DNA of 6,883 nt from Minisyncoccota bacterium (GCA_018609785.1 JAHEOE010000109.1:1-6883); one strand, 5' to 3'. Shown: positions 1 through 6,247, numbered from the stretch's first letter. The notes: generated by a model from the letters alone, not told the origin. Numbers and translations are program-made.

Positions 1-2
1 CG

Positions 3-1322
3 TTAGAGGATTTGGTGCACGCGTATGAATGTGATACCGACGGAGCCATATGGCGGGATATGTTTATTCTGGAACAGACGCTTCGCACGCATATTGCTCA
101 TAACGACATGGAGACGGTACTCTATGAAATTGAATTACCCCTTATGCACGTACTCGCGCGCATGGAACGACGCGGAATTTATATTAATCAGACCACGCTT
201 TATGAACTGCAAACGGAGGTGAGTCATCGCCTGGAGATGTTAACCGAGGAGATATACAGCCTGGCGGGGCAAGAATTTAATATTGATTCCCCGCAACAGC
301 TCTCCAACGTCTTGTTCGAGGATTTGGGACTTCCGAAGAAGGGCCTGAAAAAGACGTCGACCGGCTTTGTGTCTACGTCAGCTTCCACGCTGGAGAAGCT
401 TTCCGAGGAGTATGAAATCGTGCGAAACATTCTTGACTATCGGGAATTGGCCAAGCTTTACAGCACATATCTTATTCCGTTGAGTGACTACGCGGATGAG
501 AACAGTGTGATTCATACGTCATTTTTACAGACGGTAACTGCGACGGGACGACTTTCGTCGGCTGAGCCGAATGTGCAGAATATCCCGCATTATTCGGAAG
601 TGGGACAAAAAATTCGGCAAGCGTTTGAACCACGCGAGGGGTTTGTCTTTGCCGCGTTGGACTATTCTCAGTTTGAACTTCGGTTGGCCGCGCATCTGTC
701 CGGTGATGAGAACATGATAGAGATTTTCACTTCGGGAACGGACTTTCACAGTGCCACTGCCGCGCGCATGTACGGAGTGTCCCCGGAGGAGATAACCAAA
801 GACATGCGCAATAAAGCCAAAACAATCAATTTCGGTATCTTGTACGGTATGGGACCGCAAGCCTTATCCGGTAATCTGAATGTCTCTCGAAAGGAAGCGG
901 AAGACTATCTCGCCAATTATAAAGAGACATTCTCGATCTTGATTTCGTATTTGGAATCCCTCAAAGAAAAGGCGCGTACAAACGGATATGCGGAAACCGA
1001 GTATGGCCGTGTGCGCGATTTATCCGGGTATAATCTGAAAGATCCTCGTCAGCGCGCGGCTATGGAGCGCATTGCGATTAACATGCCCATTCAAGGACTG
1101 CAGGCGGACATTATCAAACGGGCGATGATCCGGATCGACGAACGGTTCCGTGCAGACGAGCATGTACATATGCTCCTGCAAGTTCATGACGAGTTGGTTT
1201 TTGAAATTAATGAAGAACGTGTTGACGCGTATGTCGATCCGATCCGCGAGATGATGAGTTCGGCGTATGAAGCGTGCGTGCCGCTTCCGGTGGAGGCGGA
1301 TATTGCGTATTATTGGAAGTAA
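3..1322 (+). CDS. polA: DNA polymerase I, C-terminal part (5' end outside window)
   Basis: Family A DNA-dependent DNA polymerase, which in bacteria fills gaps during repair and Okazaki-fragment processing. The reading frame is open to the left edge, so the 5' nuclease domain and most of the 3'-5' exonuclease domain are missing; about 440 residues remain of a protein usually near 850-930. Counting from the TTG at base 12 as residue 1, the frame begins at the end of the exonuclease domain (Exo III region, residues 4-12) and then contains the complete polymerase domain. TATGRLSS lies at 175-183. Motif A, DYSQFELR, has catalytic Asp217 and steric-gate Glu222. Motif B (O helix) runs from Arg266 to Gly279 with Lys270, Phe274 and Tyr278. 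Motif C, QVHDE, is at 390-394 with catalytic Asp393. All catalytic polymerase residues are present. Two oddities are Phe in motif A where E. coli has Ile709, and a shifted Exo III tyrosine. It is convergent with efp and ends in TAA. Confidence 0.97.
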   Translation, partial: LEDLVHAYECDTDGAIWRDMFILEQTLRTHIAHNDMETVLYEIELPLMHVLARMERRGIYINQTTLYELQTEVSHRLEMLTEEIYSLAGQEFNIDSPQQLSNVLFEDLGLPKKGLKKTSTGFVSTSASTLEKLSEEYEIVRNILDYRELAKLYSTYLIPLSDYADENSVIHTSFLQTVTATGRLSSAEPNVQNIPHYSEVGQKIRQAFEPREGFVFAALDYSQFELRLAAHLSGDENMIEIFTSGTDFHSATAARMYGVSPEEITKDMRNKAKTINFGILYGMGPQALSGNLNVSRKEAEDYLANYKETFSILISYLESLKEKARTNGYAETEYGRVRDLSGYNLKDPRQRAAMERIAINMPIQGLQADIIKRAMIRIDERFRADEHVHMLLQVHDELVFEINEERVDAYVDPIREMMSSAYEACVPLPVEADIAYYWK

Positions 1323-1398
1323 GACCTGTTTTGGATATTGAGAGCGATGAGTGCGGACGTCATAGGCGATTGTATGAAAGGAACACGTAGCAAGGGGG

Positions 1399-1432
1399 TG
1401 ATATACGGTAGTGGATACGGTTGATATACGGT
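1399..1432. repeat. 11-bp direct repeat in the polA/efp convergent spacer
   Basis: TGATATACGGT occurs at 1399-1409 and again at 1422-1432, with a partial copy (GGATACGGT, 1413-1421) in between. The spacer 1323-1476 has no convincing gene; short frames in it lack a well-placed ribosome binding site. No clear intrinsic terminator for polA is visible here. The role of the repeat is unknown and it may be coincidental. Confidence 0.4.
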
Positions 1433-1476
1433 CGTTGGGGGCGTAGCTCGTATCTCGGATACCGTCACCGACAGGC

Positions 1477-2034
1477 TTAGCGACGAGATACGTATTTGCC
1501 CGTGTTCGGATCCACTTGAATCTCTTCTCCTTCTTCGATAAACATGGGGACTTCCACTTCCAGACCGGTTTCGGTGGTTACGGTTTTCATCGCCGCGTCT
1601 ACCGTGTCTCCTTTCACAGCCGGCGGTGCTGAGGTTACGGTCAGACGGACCCGATCGGGCAGGGTGAGAGTTAACGGTTCGCCTTCATAGAGGAGTATAC
1701 GCAGCACATCGCTTTCTTTGAGGTAGAATCGTTTGTCTCCGATAATGTCTTCATCCAAGGTGAATTGTTCGAACGTTTTTTCATCCATGAAGTGGTAACC
1801 GCTGTCATCTGCGTAGAGAAATTGGGCGAAAGATTCGGTTACATTCGCTTCCTCGAATTTATCTCCTTGGCGGAAGTTGCGGTCAATATACGATCCGCGT
1901 GCTAAATTTTTGAGTTTGGTCCGCAGAACCGATCCGCCGCGTCCGCGTTTGGACAGTTCGGTGTCAAGAACCAGATGCGGCTCGTTATCAAGTAAGATAA
2001 CCATTTCTTTCTTGAGATCGGACATGTGAAGCAT
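1477..2034 (-). CDS. efp: Translation elongation factor P
   Basis: EF-P binds ribosomes stalled on polyproline stretches, between the P and E sites, and stimulates peptide-bond formation. The 185-residue product has normal family length and the expected three-domain order: a KOW-like domain I (about 1-64), then two OB-type domains. Recognisable landmarks are the loop KRGRGGS at 29-35, LRTKLKNL at 37-44, HFMDEKTFEQF at 81-91, KGDT at 141-144, and the C-terminal signature region around 150-170 ending in VDPNTGKYVSRR. The residue at the tip of the domain I loop, modified in many bacteria, is Arg32 rather than Lys. The start at 2034 has no Shine-Dalgarno sequence; an in-frame ATG at 2025 is an alternative start that also lacks one. 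A good -10 element lies close upstream, so translation probably begins on a short leader. The gene is a single transcription unit convergent with polA. Its DNA looks more G+C-rich than the neighbouring M16 genes. Confidence 0.96.
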   Translation of the reverse strand: MLHMSDLKKEMVILLDNEPHLVLDTELSKRGRGGSVLRTKLKNLARGSYIDRNFRQGDKFEEANVTESFAQFLYADDSGYHFMDEKTFEQFTLDEDIIGDKRFYLKESDVLRILLYEGEPLTLTLPDRVRLTVTSAPPAVKGDTVDAAMKTVTTETGLEVEVPMFIEEGEEIQVDPNTGKYVSRR

Positions 2035-2063
2035 ACGCGTATAAATTACGGATTATTACCGCC

Positions 2064-2092
2064 ATTATAGCGTATTTGGAGCTATAAAAAAA
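2064..2092 (-). promoter_or_regulatory. Probable efp promoter
   Basis: A perfect TATAAT is read on the - strand at 2069-2064. The transcript would start near 2057 and give a leader of roughly 23 nt before the ATG at 2034. The -35 position, 17-18 bp upstream (about 2087-2093), is only a T-run shared with the preceding terminator and does not match TTGACA. The conserved leader box of the three M16 genes is absent. Confidence 0.6.
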
Positions 2093-2117
2093 GCTCCACC
2101 GCCGGTTGGCGATGGAG
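2086..2117 (-). terminator. Intrinsic terminator of the 2151-3419 M16 gene
   Basis: On the - strand CTCCATCGCC (2117-2108) pairs with GGCGGTGGAG (2103-2094) across a 4-nt AACC loop, giving ten pairs with one G-T wobble. A C and then seven T (2092-2086) follow. The hairpin starts 33 nt after the TAA of the upstream gene. Bases 2084-2116 are identical to 3493-3525, the terminator of the next M16 gene. Confidence 0.93.
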
Positions 2118-2150
2118 AAAATTATATTTGATGAATATCTGAAGAAAAGA

Positions 2151-3419
2151 TTAACTTTCTTCGGGCTTAACATGAAGAGTGTGCGTCTCCATGGAATGCA
2201 AAACGTCAAGTAAGTTTTGCGGATTTTCAATGATATCTTGGATATGTTCCAGTTGTTCGGTCATAGGAATAATACGACCGAATGTTCTGATGTCCTTTAC
2301 TGCGGAATCAGTTTGTTCTTTGTTGTCTTCAGCAACATTAACACAAAAGTCATTGATCTTTTTCTGCCCCATTCGTTTGAAGTATTGGGTGTCATTGAGA
2401 TACCGAAAGATGACTTTTTCCAGTTCTTGGCTGACTTGGGAAATATATGAATCATCGGCGAAAGAGAGATTTACCCAGAAAAAGACCCCTTCATCTTCAC
2501 ATTCAAATCCGGCTTGGGGAGTATAGAGAATTTTTTGCTTTTCTCTGTATTCTCGGAAAAGAATTGACTCTGCATCTGTACTAAGTATGTCTTCAAGCAG
2601 GTCAAGAGTTATACTCAGATTGGGAGTTAATGTTTGGGGAAGAATACCACCCCATACGAGAGCGTGGGAGGAATGGATTGAGGAGGGTAATTCCGTCAGC
2701 GGCTTATTTGCCCACTTTTTGGTTACCTGCTGATGATCCAGATTCTTATGAGATGAGGTTGGCAACTGTGCCAATTCTTCTCGTAAAGAATGAATCTCTT
2801 CTCCGCCATTGACTACTATTTGAACAGACGGAGAAAAGAAATAGGCCTGTACTTCTTTGAGGGTTTCGACACTCATAGATCGGATATCTTCATCAGATCC
2901 GAAGACAAATTCCGGAGTTAATAGAGGATACTCGGTAACCCATTCCGTATAAAAACGATATTCTTCTTTTATTCCCCAAGGGTAGTATTTTCCTTGACTC
3001 CATTTTTCCGTACGAATGGCTCCCCGTTCAATGGAAATATCTTCTTCAAACAGAAGAGGGTAAAAGATTTGATGTACAAAATCTTTTTGCAACTCGTTAA
3101 CCTTTGAGAGTGGGGTATTTGCCTCAAATACCATGGTACGAGACCCCGTACATGCGTTGAGAGAACCTCCTTCGAATTCGAGTTTTTTAGCGAGTCCTCC
3201 GGTTTGGTCCTTATATTTTTCGGACCTGTTTAAAGTGACATGTTCGAAGAAGTGGGTCGCCCCATTTGCAAAATGGTGGTTATGGAGATGTCCCCAAAAA
3301 ATAATGAACCGAATTCGTTGCTTTGGTGCCCGAGGATCGGGCCGGAAATGGAGTTGCATTCCATTGGATAACGTTTCGGTCGTAAATACTTTCCGATCTT
3401 CAAAGTTTAGTTCTAACAA
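2151..3419 (-). CDS. M16 family zinc metallopeptidase, all key motifs intact (M16-C)
   Basis: A 422-residue protein of the M16 (insulinase/pitrilysin/processing-peptidase) family, compact two-domain type. The inverted zinc motif HxxEH is HFFEH at 56-60. ERGAIRTE at 131-138 supplies the conserved distal glutamates spaced seven apart as in pitrilysin, with Glu138 the expected third zinc ligand, 78 residues after His60. GGSLNACT at 84-91 matches the family's substrate-strand motif. In the second domain YREKQKILY keeps the Arg292/Tyr299 pair that contacts substrate in the family. A catalytically complete peptidase acting on short peptides or unfolded segments is therefore expected. There is no signal peptide or membrane segment, so the protein is probably cytoplasmic. 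The TTG start is chosen because AGGAGG lies 6 nt upstream and no other in-frame start occurs before Met21. It is last of three tandem paralogs, each with its own promoter and terminator. The substrate cannot be read from the sequence. Confidence 0.92.
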   Translation of the reverse strand: MLELNFEDRKVFTTETLSNGMQLHFRPDPRAPKQRIRFIIFWGHLHNHHFANGATHFFEHVTLNRSEKYKDQTGGLAKKLEFEGGSLNACTGSRTMVFEANTPLSKVNELQKDFVHQIFYPLLFEEDISIERGAIRTEKWSQGKYYPWGIKEEYRFYTEWVTEYPLLTPEFVFGSDEDIRSMSVETLKEVQAYFFSPSVQIVVNGGEEIHSLREELAQLPTSSHKNLDHQQVTKKWANKPLTELPSSIHSSHALVWGGILPQTLTPNLSITLDLLEDILSTDAESILFREYREKQKILYTPQAGFECEDEGVFFWVNLSFADDSYISQVSQELEKVIFRYLNDTQYFKRMGQKKINDFCVNVAEDNKEQTDSAVKDIRTFGRIIPMTEQLEHIQDIIENPQNLLDVLHSMETHTLHVKPEES

Positions 3420-3431
3420 AACGAACCTCCT
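3417..3431 (-). promoter_or_regulatory. Ribosome binding site and TTG start of M16-C
   Basis: AGGAGGTTCGTTTTG is read on the - strand: a consensus Shine-Dalgarno 6 nt before a TTG. It fixes the TTG as the start. The same 15 bases, in the same position, precede and include the start of the 4941-6227 paralog. Confidence 0.85.
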
Positions 3432-3446
3432 TTGTTGTGATTTATT

Positions 3447-3455
3447 TGTGAATGT
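3447..3455 (-). promoter_or_regulatory. Conserved leader box, copy 1 (M16-C)
   Basis: ACATTCACA on the - strand, beginning 9 nt after the -10 element of the M16-C promoter, so probably at the very start of the transcript. It is identical to copies at 4845-4853 and 6248-6256. Whether it is an operator, an RNA element or a remnant of duplication is not known. Confidence 0.6.
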
Positions 3456-3464
3456 ACCTGTAGT

Positions 3465-3493
3465 ATTCTACTTTTGTCTTGCGACCCTGTCAA
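3465..3493 (-). promoter_or_regulatory. Sigma70-type promoter of M16-C
   Basis: TTGACA (3493-3488) and TAGAAT (3470-3465) on the - strand with a 17-bp spacer. The -35 begins one base after the T-tract of the preceding gene's terminator, so termination and re-initiation are packed back to back. The predicted leader before the TTG start is about 39 nt. Confidence 0.85.
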
Positions 3494-3494
3494 T

Positions 3495-3525
3495 AAAAAA
3501 AGCTCCACCGCCGGTTGGCGATGGA
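3495..3525 (-). terminator. Intrinsic terminator of the 3549-4829 M16 gene
   Basis: On the - strand TCCATCGCC (3525-3517) pairs with GGCGGTGGA (3512-3504) around AACC, with one G-T wobble, followed by GC and seven T (3501-3495). It starts 24 nt after the gene's TAA. Thirty-three bases (3493-3525) are identical to the terminator of the next gene; here the outermost pair of that other copy is lost. Confidence 0.9.
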
Positions 3526-3548
3526 AGATGTAAAATTACATTATTGAT

Positions 3549-4829
3549 TTAGGTGTGAGCAGTGGAAGGAAAACAGATGGCGCCTGTTTTCATTGCTGCC
3601 CAAAATTCTTGCATAACGTGTGGATCACGTGCGTGTTCAAGGATTTCTATGTATTTTCTTTCTTCGGAGATGATTTCTCCAAAACTGATAAGATCGTTCA
3701 TGAAAGAATCCGCCTTGCTTTGGGGTGTATCCAACAGATAGATACGTTCATTGTACTTTTTGTTAACCACCTTATTGAGGTAGTCCTCATCGTCAATAGC
3801 CTGTTCAATTTCCTTCGGTAAATCTTTTCTTACGTAATCAACATCCTCAAAAGAACTAAGAGGTAGTTTAACTTCCAAACCGAGACCTACATCTCTTTGG
3901 ATATTGTTTACTTCCCAAGAATATATGAGCTGTTTTTCTTCGCGATATTTCCGGAAGATTATACTGTCCAACAGAAAGACAAACACGTCTCGTAATATAC
4001 TCCGTTTCGGAGTTTTAAACTCCGGTAATAAAGCACCGAACCAAAGATTATACATGTCGTTTATCTCGGTTCTCAGCGACGTGTACCGAAAGGTTGGATT
4101 GTGCCACGTGAGAGTCCGGGTAATGGAAGAAGTGGGGGCATTATGTGTCTCCATACCTTCCAGGTAAGAAAGTACTTGAGACGCGTCTCCGCCGGTACAG
4201 ACAACTTGAATGTCTGACCGGAACACGTGGGTATGACATATGTGAAGCATCTCCGGGGTGATGTTCTCAATAGCTTGTTCTTCTGACTCTCCGTATTGGA
4301 ACATGAATAAATCCGGCCCGTCATTCATCCAATGAGCGGATGTGAGGTACTCTTCTTCGGAATGTTCCGGGTAGTAGGTCCAAGCCCGTGTTCGTTGGTG
4401 TTTGAGCTTGTCTTTGATTACGGGAAGGTCTTCTTCCGCAATATAGGGCTCAAAAAGATGTTCGCACAACGTGTTTTGGAGATTTAAAAGATACGTTCGG
4501 TCCTCCTCCGTTTCTCCCAAATTCGGATTGGGAAGTGAGCCGATGATCTCTAAGAATTTGTACCCTGTCTTCACTTTAAAGGTCCCGTTGAATCGAGCCA
4601 GGGAACGTAGAAATTGATTTTCTTCCGGAGAAGATTTAGAGCGTTTGGTGAGAACATGAGGAAAAAACCGTAACACTCCCAATGGAGAGTGAGCACTAAG
4701 CCATCCAAACGGAATAAGAATGCGAACTTTAGTCAGTTCGGCGCTCGATTCATAGTCTTGGTAGACAGTAATTCCGTTGTCGAATTGAAACGTGTCAATT
4801 AATGCTTTTCGATCTCCTAATGATAACAT
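3549..4829 (-). CDS. M16 family protein without zinc motif, Arg/Tyr pair kept (M16-B)
   Basis: A second M16-fold paralog of 426 residues, clearly related to its neighbours by shared landmarks: the NG(I/M) near the N-terminus, the VVCTGG strand at 209-214, and a FRKYREEKQLIY block. The zinc motif is destroyed. The position of HFFEH in M16-C reads RFFPH (54-58), so the first His and the catalytic Glu are Arg and Pro. The third ligand aligns with Gln145. It should not bind catalytic zinc. The second-domain pair Arg296/Tyr303 is intact. By analogy with alpha/beta mitochondrial processing peptidase and bacterial M16B heterodimers, it is probably the non-zinc partner of another subunit; the 4941-6227 paralog is the best candidate. 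The ATG at 4829 is preferred because AGGA lies 8 nt upstream. A TTG at 4835 aligns with the TTG start of M16-C and would add two residues. No signal peptide is seen, so the protein is probably cytoplasmic. Confidence 0.9.
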   Translation of the reverse strand: MLSLGDRKALIDTFQFDNGITVYQDYESSAELTKVRILIPFGWLSAHSPLGVLRFFPHVLTKRSKSSPEENQFLRSLARFNGTFKVKTGYKFLEIIGSLPNPNLGETEEDRTYLLNLQNTLCEHLFEPYIAEEDLPVIKDKLKHQRTRAWTYYPEHSEEEYLTSAHWMNDGPDLFMFQYGESEEQAIENITPEMLHICHTHVFRSDIQVVCTGGDASQVLSYLEGMETHNAPTSSITRTLTWHNPTFRYTSLRTEINDMYNLWFGALLPEFKTPKRSILRDVFVFLLDSIIFRKYREEKQLIYSWEVNNIQRDVGLGLEVKLPLSSFEDVDYVRKDLPKEIEQAIDDEDYLNKVVNKKYNERIYLLDTPQSKADSFMNDLISFGEIISEERKYIEILEHARDPHVMQEFWAAMKTGAICFPSTAHT

Positions 4830-4844
4830 TGACAATATCCTGTA

Positions 4845-4853
4845 TGTGAATGT
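4845..4853 (-). promoter_or_regulatory. Conserved leader box, copy 2 (M16-B)
   Basis: ACATTCACA on the - strand, 8 nt after the -10 element. Here the identity with copy 3 extends to 11 bases (GCACATTCACA). The box lies a few bases upstream of the AGGA ribosome binding site at 4841-4838. Confidence 0.6.
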
Positions 4854-4861
4854 GCGTCTCT

Positions 4862-4890
4862 ACTATAGTATATATGTCAGAAAATGTAAA
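4862..4890 (-). promoter_or_regulatory. Sigma70-type promoter of M16-B
   Basis: TTTACA (4890-4885) and TATAGT (4867-4862) on the - strand with a 17-bp spacer. The -35 begins 4 nt after the T-rich tail of the upstream terminator. The predicted leader is short, roughly 25 nt before the ATG at 4829. Confidence 0.82.
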
Positions 4891-4894
4891 CCTG

Positions 4895-4930
4895 AAAATA
4901 AAACCTTCCCATCTCCAAGAGACGGGAAGG
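4895..4930 (-). terminator. Intrinsic terminator of the 4941-6227 M16 gene
   Basis: On the - strand CCTTCCCGTCTC (4930-4919) pairs with GAGATGGGAAGG (4915-4904) around a TTG loop: twelve pairs with one G-T wobble. TTTTATTTT (4903-4895) follows. It starts 10 nt after the TAA. Its sequence is unrelated to the repeated terminator of the other two M16 genes. Confidence 0.93.
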
Positions 4931-4940
4931 GCAACGGATG

Positions 4941-6227
4941 TTAGGTTTGCGGAAGGAACATGAGGGAATTCCATTCGCTCATGTGGTTATTCCACATATT
5001 GATTACGTAATTAGGGTCACGAAACTTCTCTTTAATAGTATTAATGTGAGTCTGGTTTCGGATTTCGTTAAGACTTCGAAAATCCTCAACCGCAGTGTTT
5101 ACTTGGGATTCAACGGTGTTATATTTTCCTAAGAAAGCATATCGATTTTCATCGATATAACGATTCAGTGTATCAGCTGAAAAATTCGAAAAGATATAGT
5201 CAAGGATATCCTGTCGGTTTCGTTTAAGGTAATCCCTATAAGCTAACGGGGCCTCTAAGCGTATTCTGAAAAATAGCTTGTTGGTGGCTACGGTGTCACA
5301 TACCCAAGAAATTTGGATAGGAGTATCTTTACAATATCCATTTGATAAGATTCCCACTTGAGGATGGGTCAAGAAATCTCCCAGAATATTGAGAAACGTG
5401 AGATGTTCCGAAGTGTGCGGAGAAACCAATGTCCCAAGCACTAAAGAAGATTTTTCTCTGAGGCTGGGATGGGTACATGTTTTCTCATGAAACTCGGTGG
5501 TTTCCCATTCGATATGTATGGGCAGTCTTTCGAGCGGAGAAGAGCGTAAGGGAATTTGAGAGAGTTCCTCCAAAAGAGGCTCTATTGTACCGCCGGAAGC
5601 GATAACGGTCATACCGTTGCTCAATAGATGCGGATGTAGTTGATGCAGATTATGTACGGTGATTTTATCAACATCTGAGGATGTTCCCAACATATTGTCT
5701 GCAGTAAAGTTTGTGAGAGACGTCCACTGCGTATACATATGCCAATGTATCTCACTTCCAAATATACCGAAACGGCCGGATTCATTGATTTCCTCCTTTA
5801 TAATCTGCTTTTCTTCTTCCAAATCATTCTCTTTAAAAATAGGAGAACGAATTTGTGTGGCCAGTCCGCGTTGTAAATACGCAACTTCCGGCATATTCGG
5901 AAGAACGAGTCTAAACATTGTATAGTACGGAGAAGTGTAAGCACGTAAATCGCCACCGGCTAACGCTACATCTTGCCAAAGAGCGTGATGACGATTTGGA
6001 TCGTACGCTGAATATCCCATGAGGATGTGTTCCAGCGCATGCTGTGTTCCGTTCGGAATATTCTCTATGTCTTCATCTTCATATCGCGATAGCGAGCCAG
6101 CAGGACATAAAACTTCAAAGTTGGTACGGTTAGCATGGGGAATATACCGTTGGTACACTTCAATTCCATTGGGCGTGGTATACCGTGTGAATGCTAACTT
6201 GTCCGGTACATTAATCTTTGGTACCAA
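4941..6227 (-). CDS. M16 family zinc metallopeptidase lacking the Arg/Tyr pair (M16-A)
   Basis: A 428-residue M16-fold protein, first of the tandem set in transcription order. The zinc motif HALEH is at 63-67, and EKQIIKEE at 139-146 gives the conserved glutamate spacing with Glu146 the expected third ligand, 79 residues after His67. GGDLRAYT at 91-98 corresponds to the family's substrate-strand motif. The second domain aligns without gaps to M16-C from the helix containing LNILGDFL onward. The positions of the substrate-contacting Arg and Tyr are Cys299 and Ile306 (YCKDTPIQI), so the pair is lost. It thus looks like the catalytic (beta-like) subunit of a heterodimer that would take Arg/Tyr from a partner such as M16-B; that pairing is inference. 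The TTG start at 6227 is supported by AGGAGG 6 nt upstream. No signal peptide or membrane segment is seen. The substrate is unknown. Confidence 0.92.
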   Translation of the reverse strand: MVPKINVPDKLAFTRYTTPNGIEVYQRYIPHANRTNFEVLCPAGSLSRYEDEDIENIPNGTQHALEHILMGYSAYDPNRHHALWQDVALAGGDLRAYTSPYYTMFRLVLPNMPEVAYLQRGLATQIRSPIFKENDLEEEKQIIKEEINESGRFGIFGSEIHWHMYTQWTSLTNFTADNMLGTSSDVDKITVHNLHQLHPHLLSNGMTVIASGGTIEPLLEELSQIPLRSSPLERLPIHIEWETTEFHEKTCTHPSLREKSSLVLGTLVSPHTSEHLTFLNILGDFLTHPQVGILSNGYCKDTPIQISWVCDTVATNKLFFRIRLEAPLAYRDYLKRNRQDILDYIFSNFSADTLNRYIDENRYAFLGKYNTVESQVNTAVEDFRSLNEIRNQTHINTIKEKFRDPNYVINMWNNHMSEWNSLMFLPQT

Positions 6228-6239
6228 AACGAACCTCCT
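6225..6239 (-). promoter_or_regulatory. Ribosome binding site and TTG start of M16-A
   Basis: AGGAGGTTCGTTTTG on the - strand, identical over 15 bases to the site at 3417-3431. The consensus Shine-Dalgarno 6 nt before TTG decides the start. Confidence 0.85.
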
Positions 6240-6247
6240 GATTCATT

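Noticed and set aside
525..860. Antisense frames within polA and within the M16 genes.
   Set aside because: They overlap strongly supported genes, lack ribosome binding sites and have shadow-frame composition.
1350..1446. Short + strand frames in the polA/efp spacer (ATG and GTG starts).
   Set aside because: They are 25 codons or fewer, with no well-placed Shine-Dalgarno and no recognisable sequence.
1449..1492. CGTATCTCG / CGAGATACG inverted repeat as a terminator for efp or polA.
   Set aside because: The 9-bp arms are separated by 26 nt, no T-tract follows on either strand, and one arm lies inside the efp coding sequence.
2084..3525. The two 33-bp repeats as a CRISPR array or as ends of an insertion sequence.
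   Set aside because: There are only two copies about 1.4 kb apart, in direct orientation, each positioned as a terminator after a stop codon. The gene between them is not a transposase.
2151..6227. A RiPP or pyrroloquinoline quinone (PQQ)-type cluster, since M16 pairs occur in such pathways.
   Set aside because: No precursor peptide, radical SAM enzyme, cyclase or transporter is encoded in the window, so the M16 genes alone do not support it.
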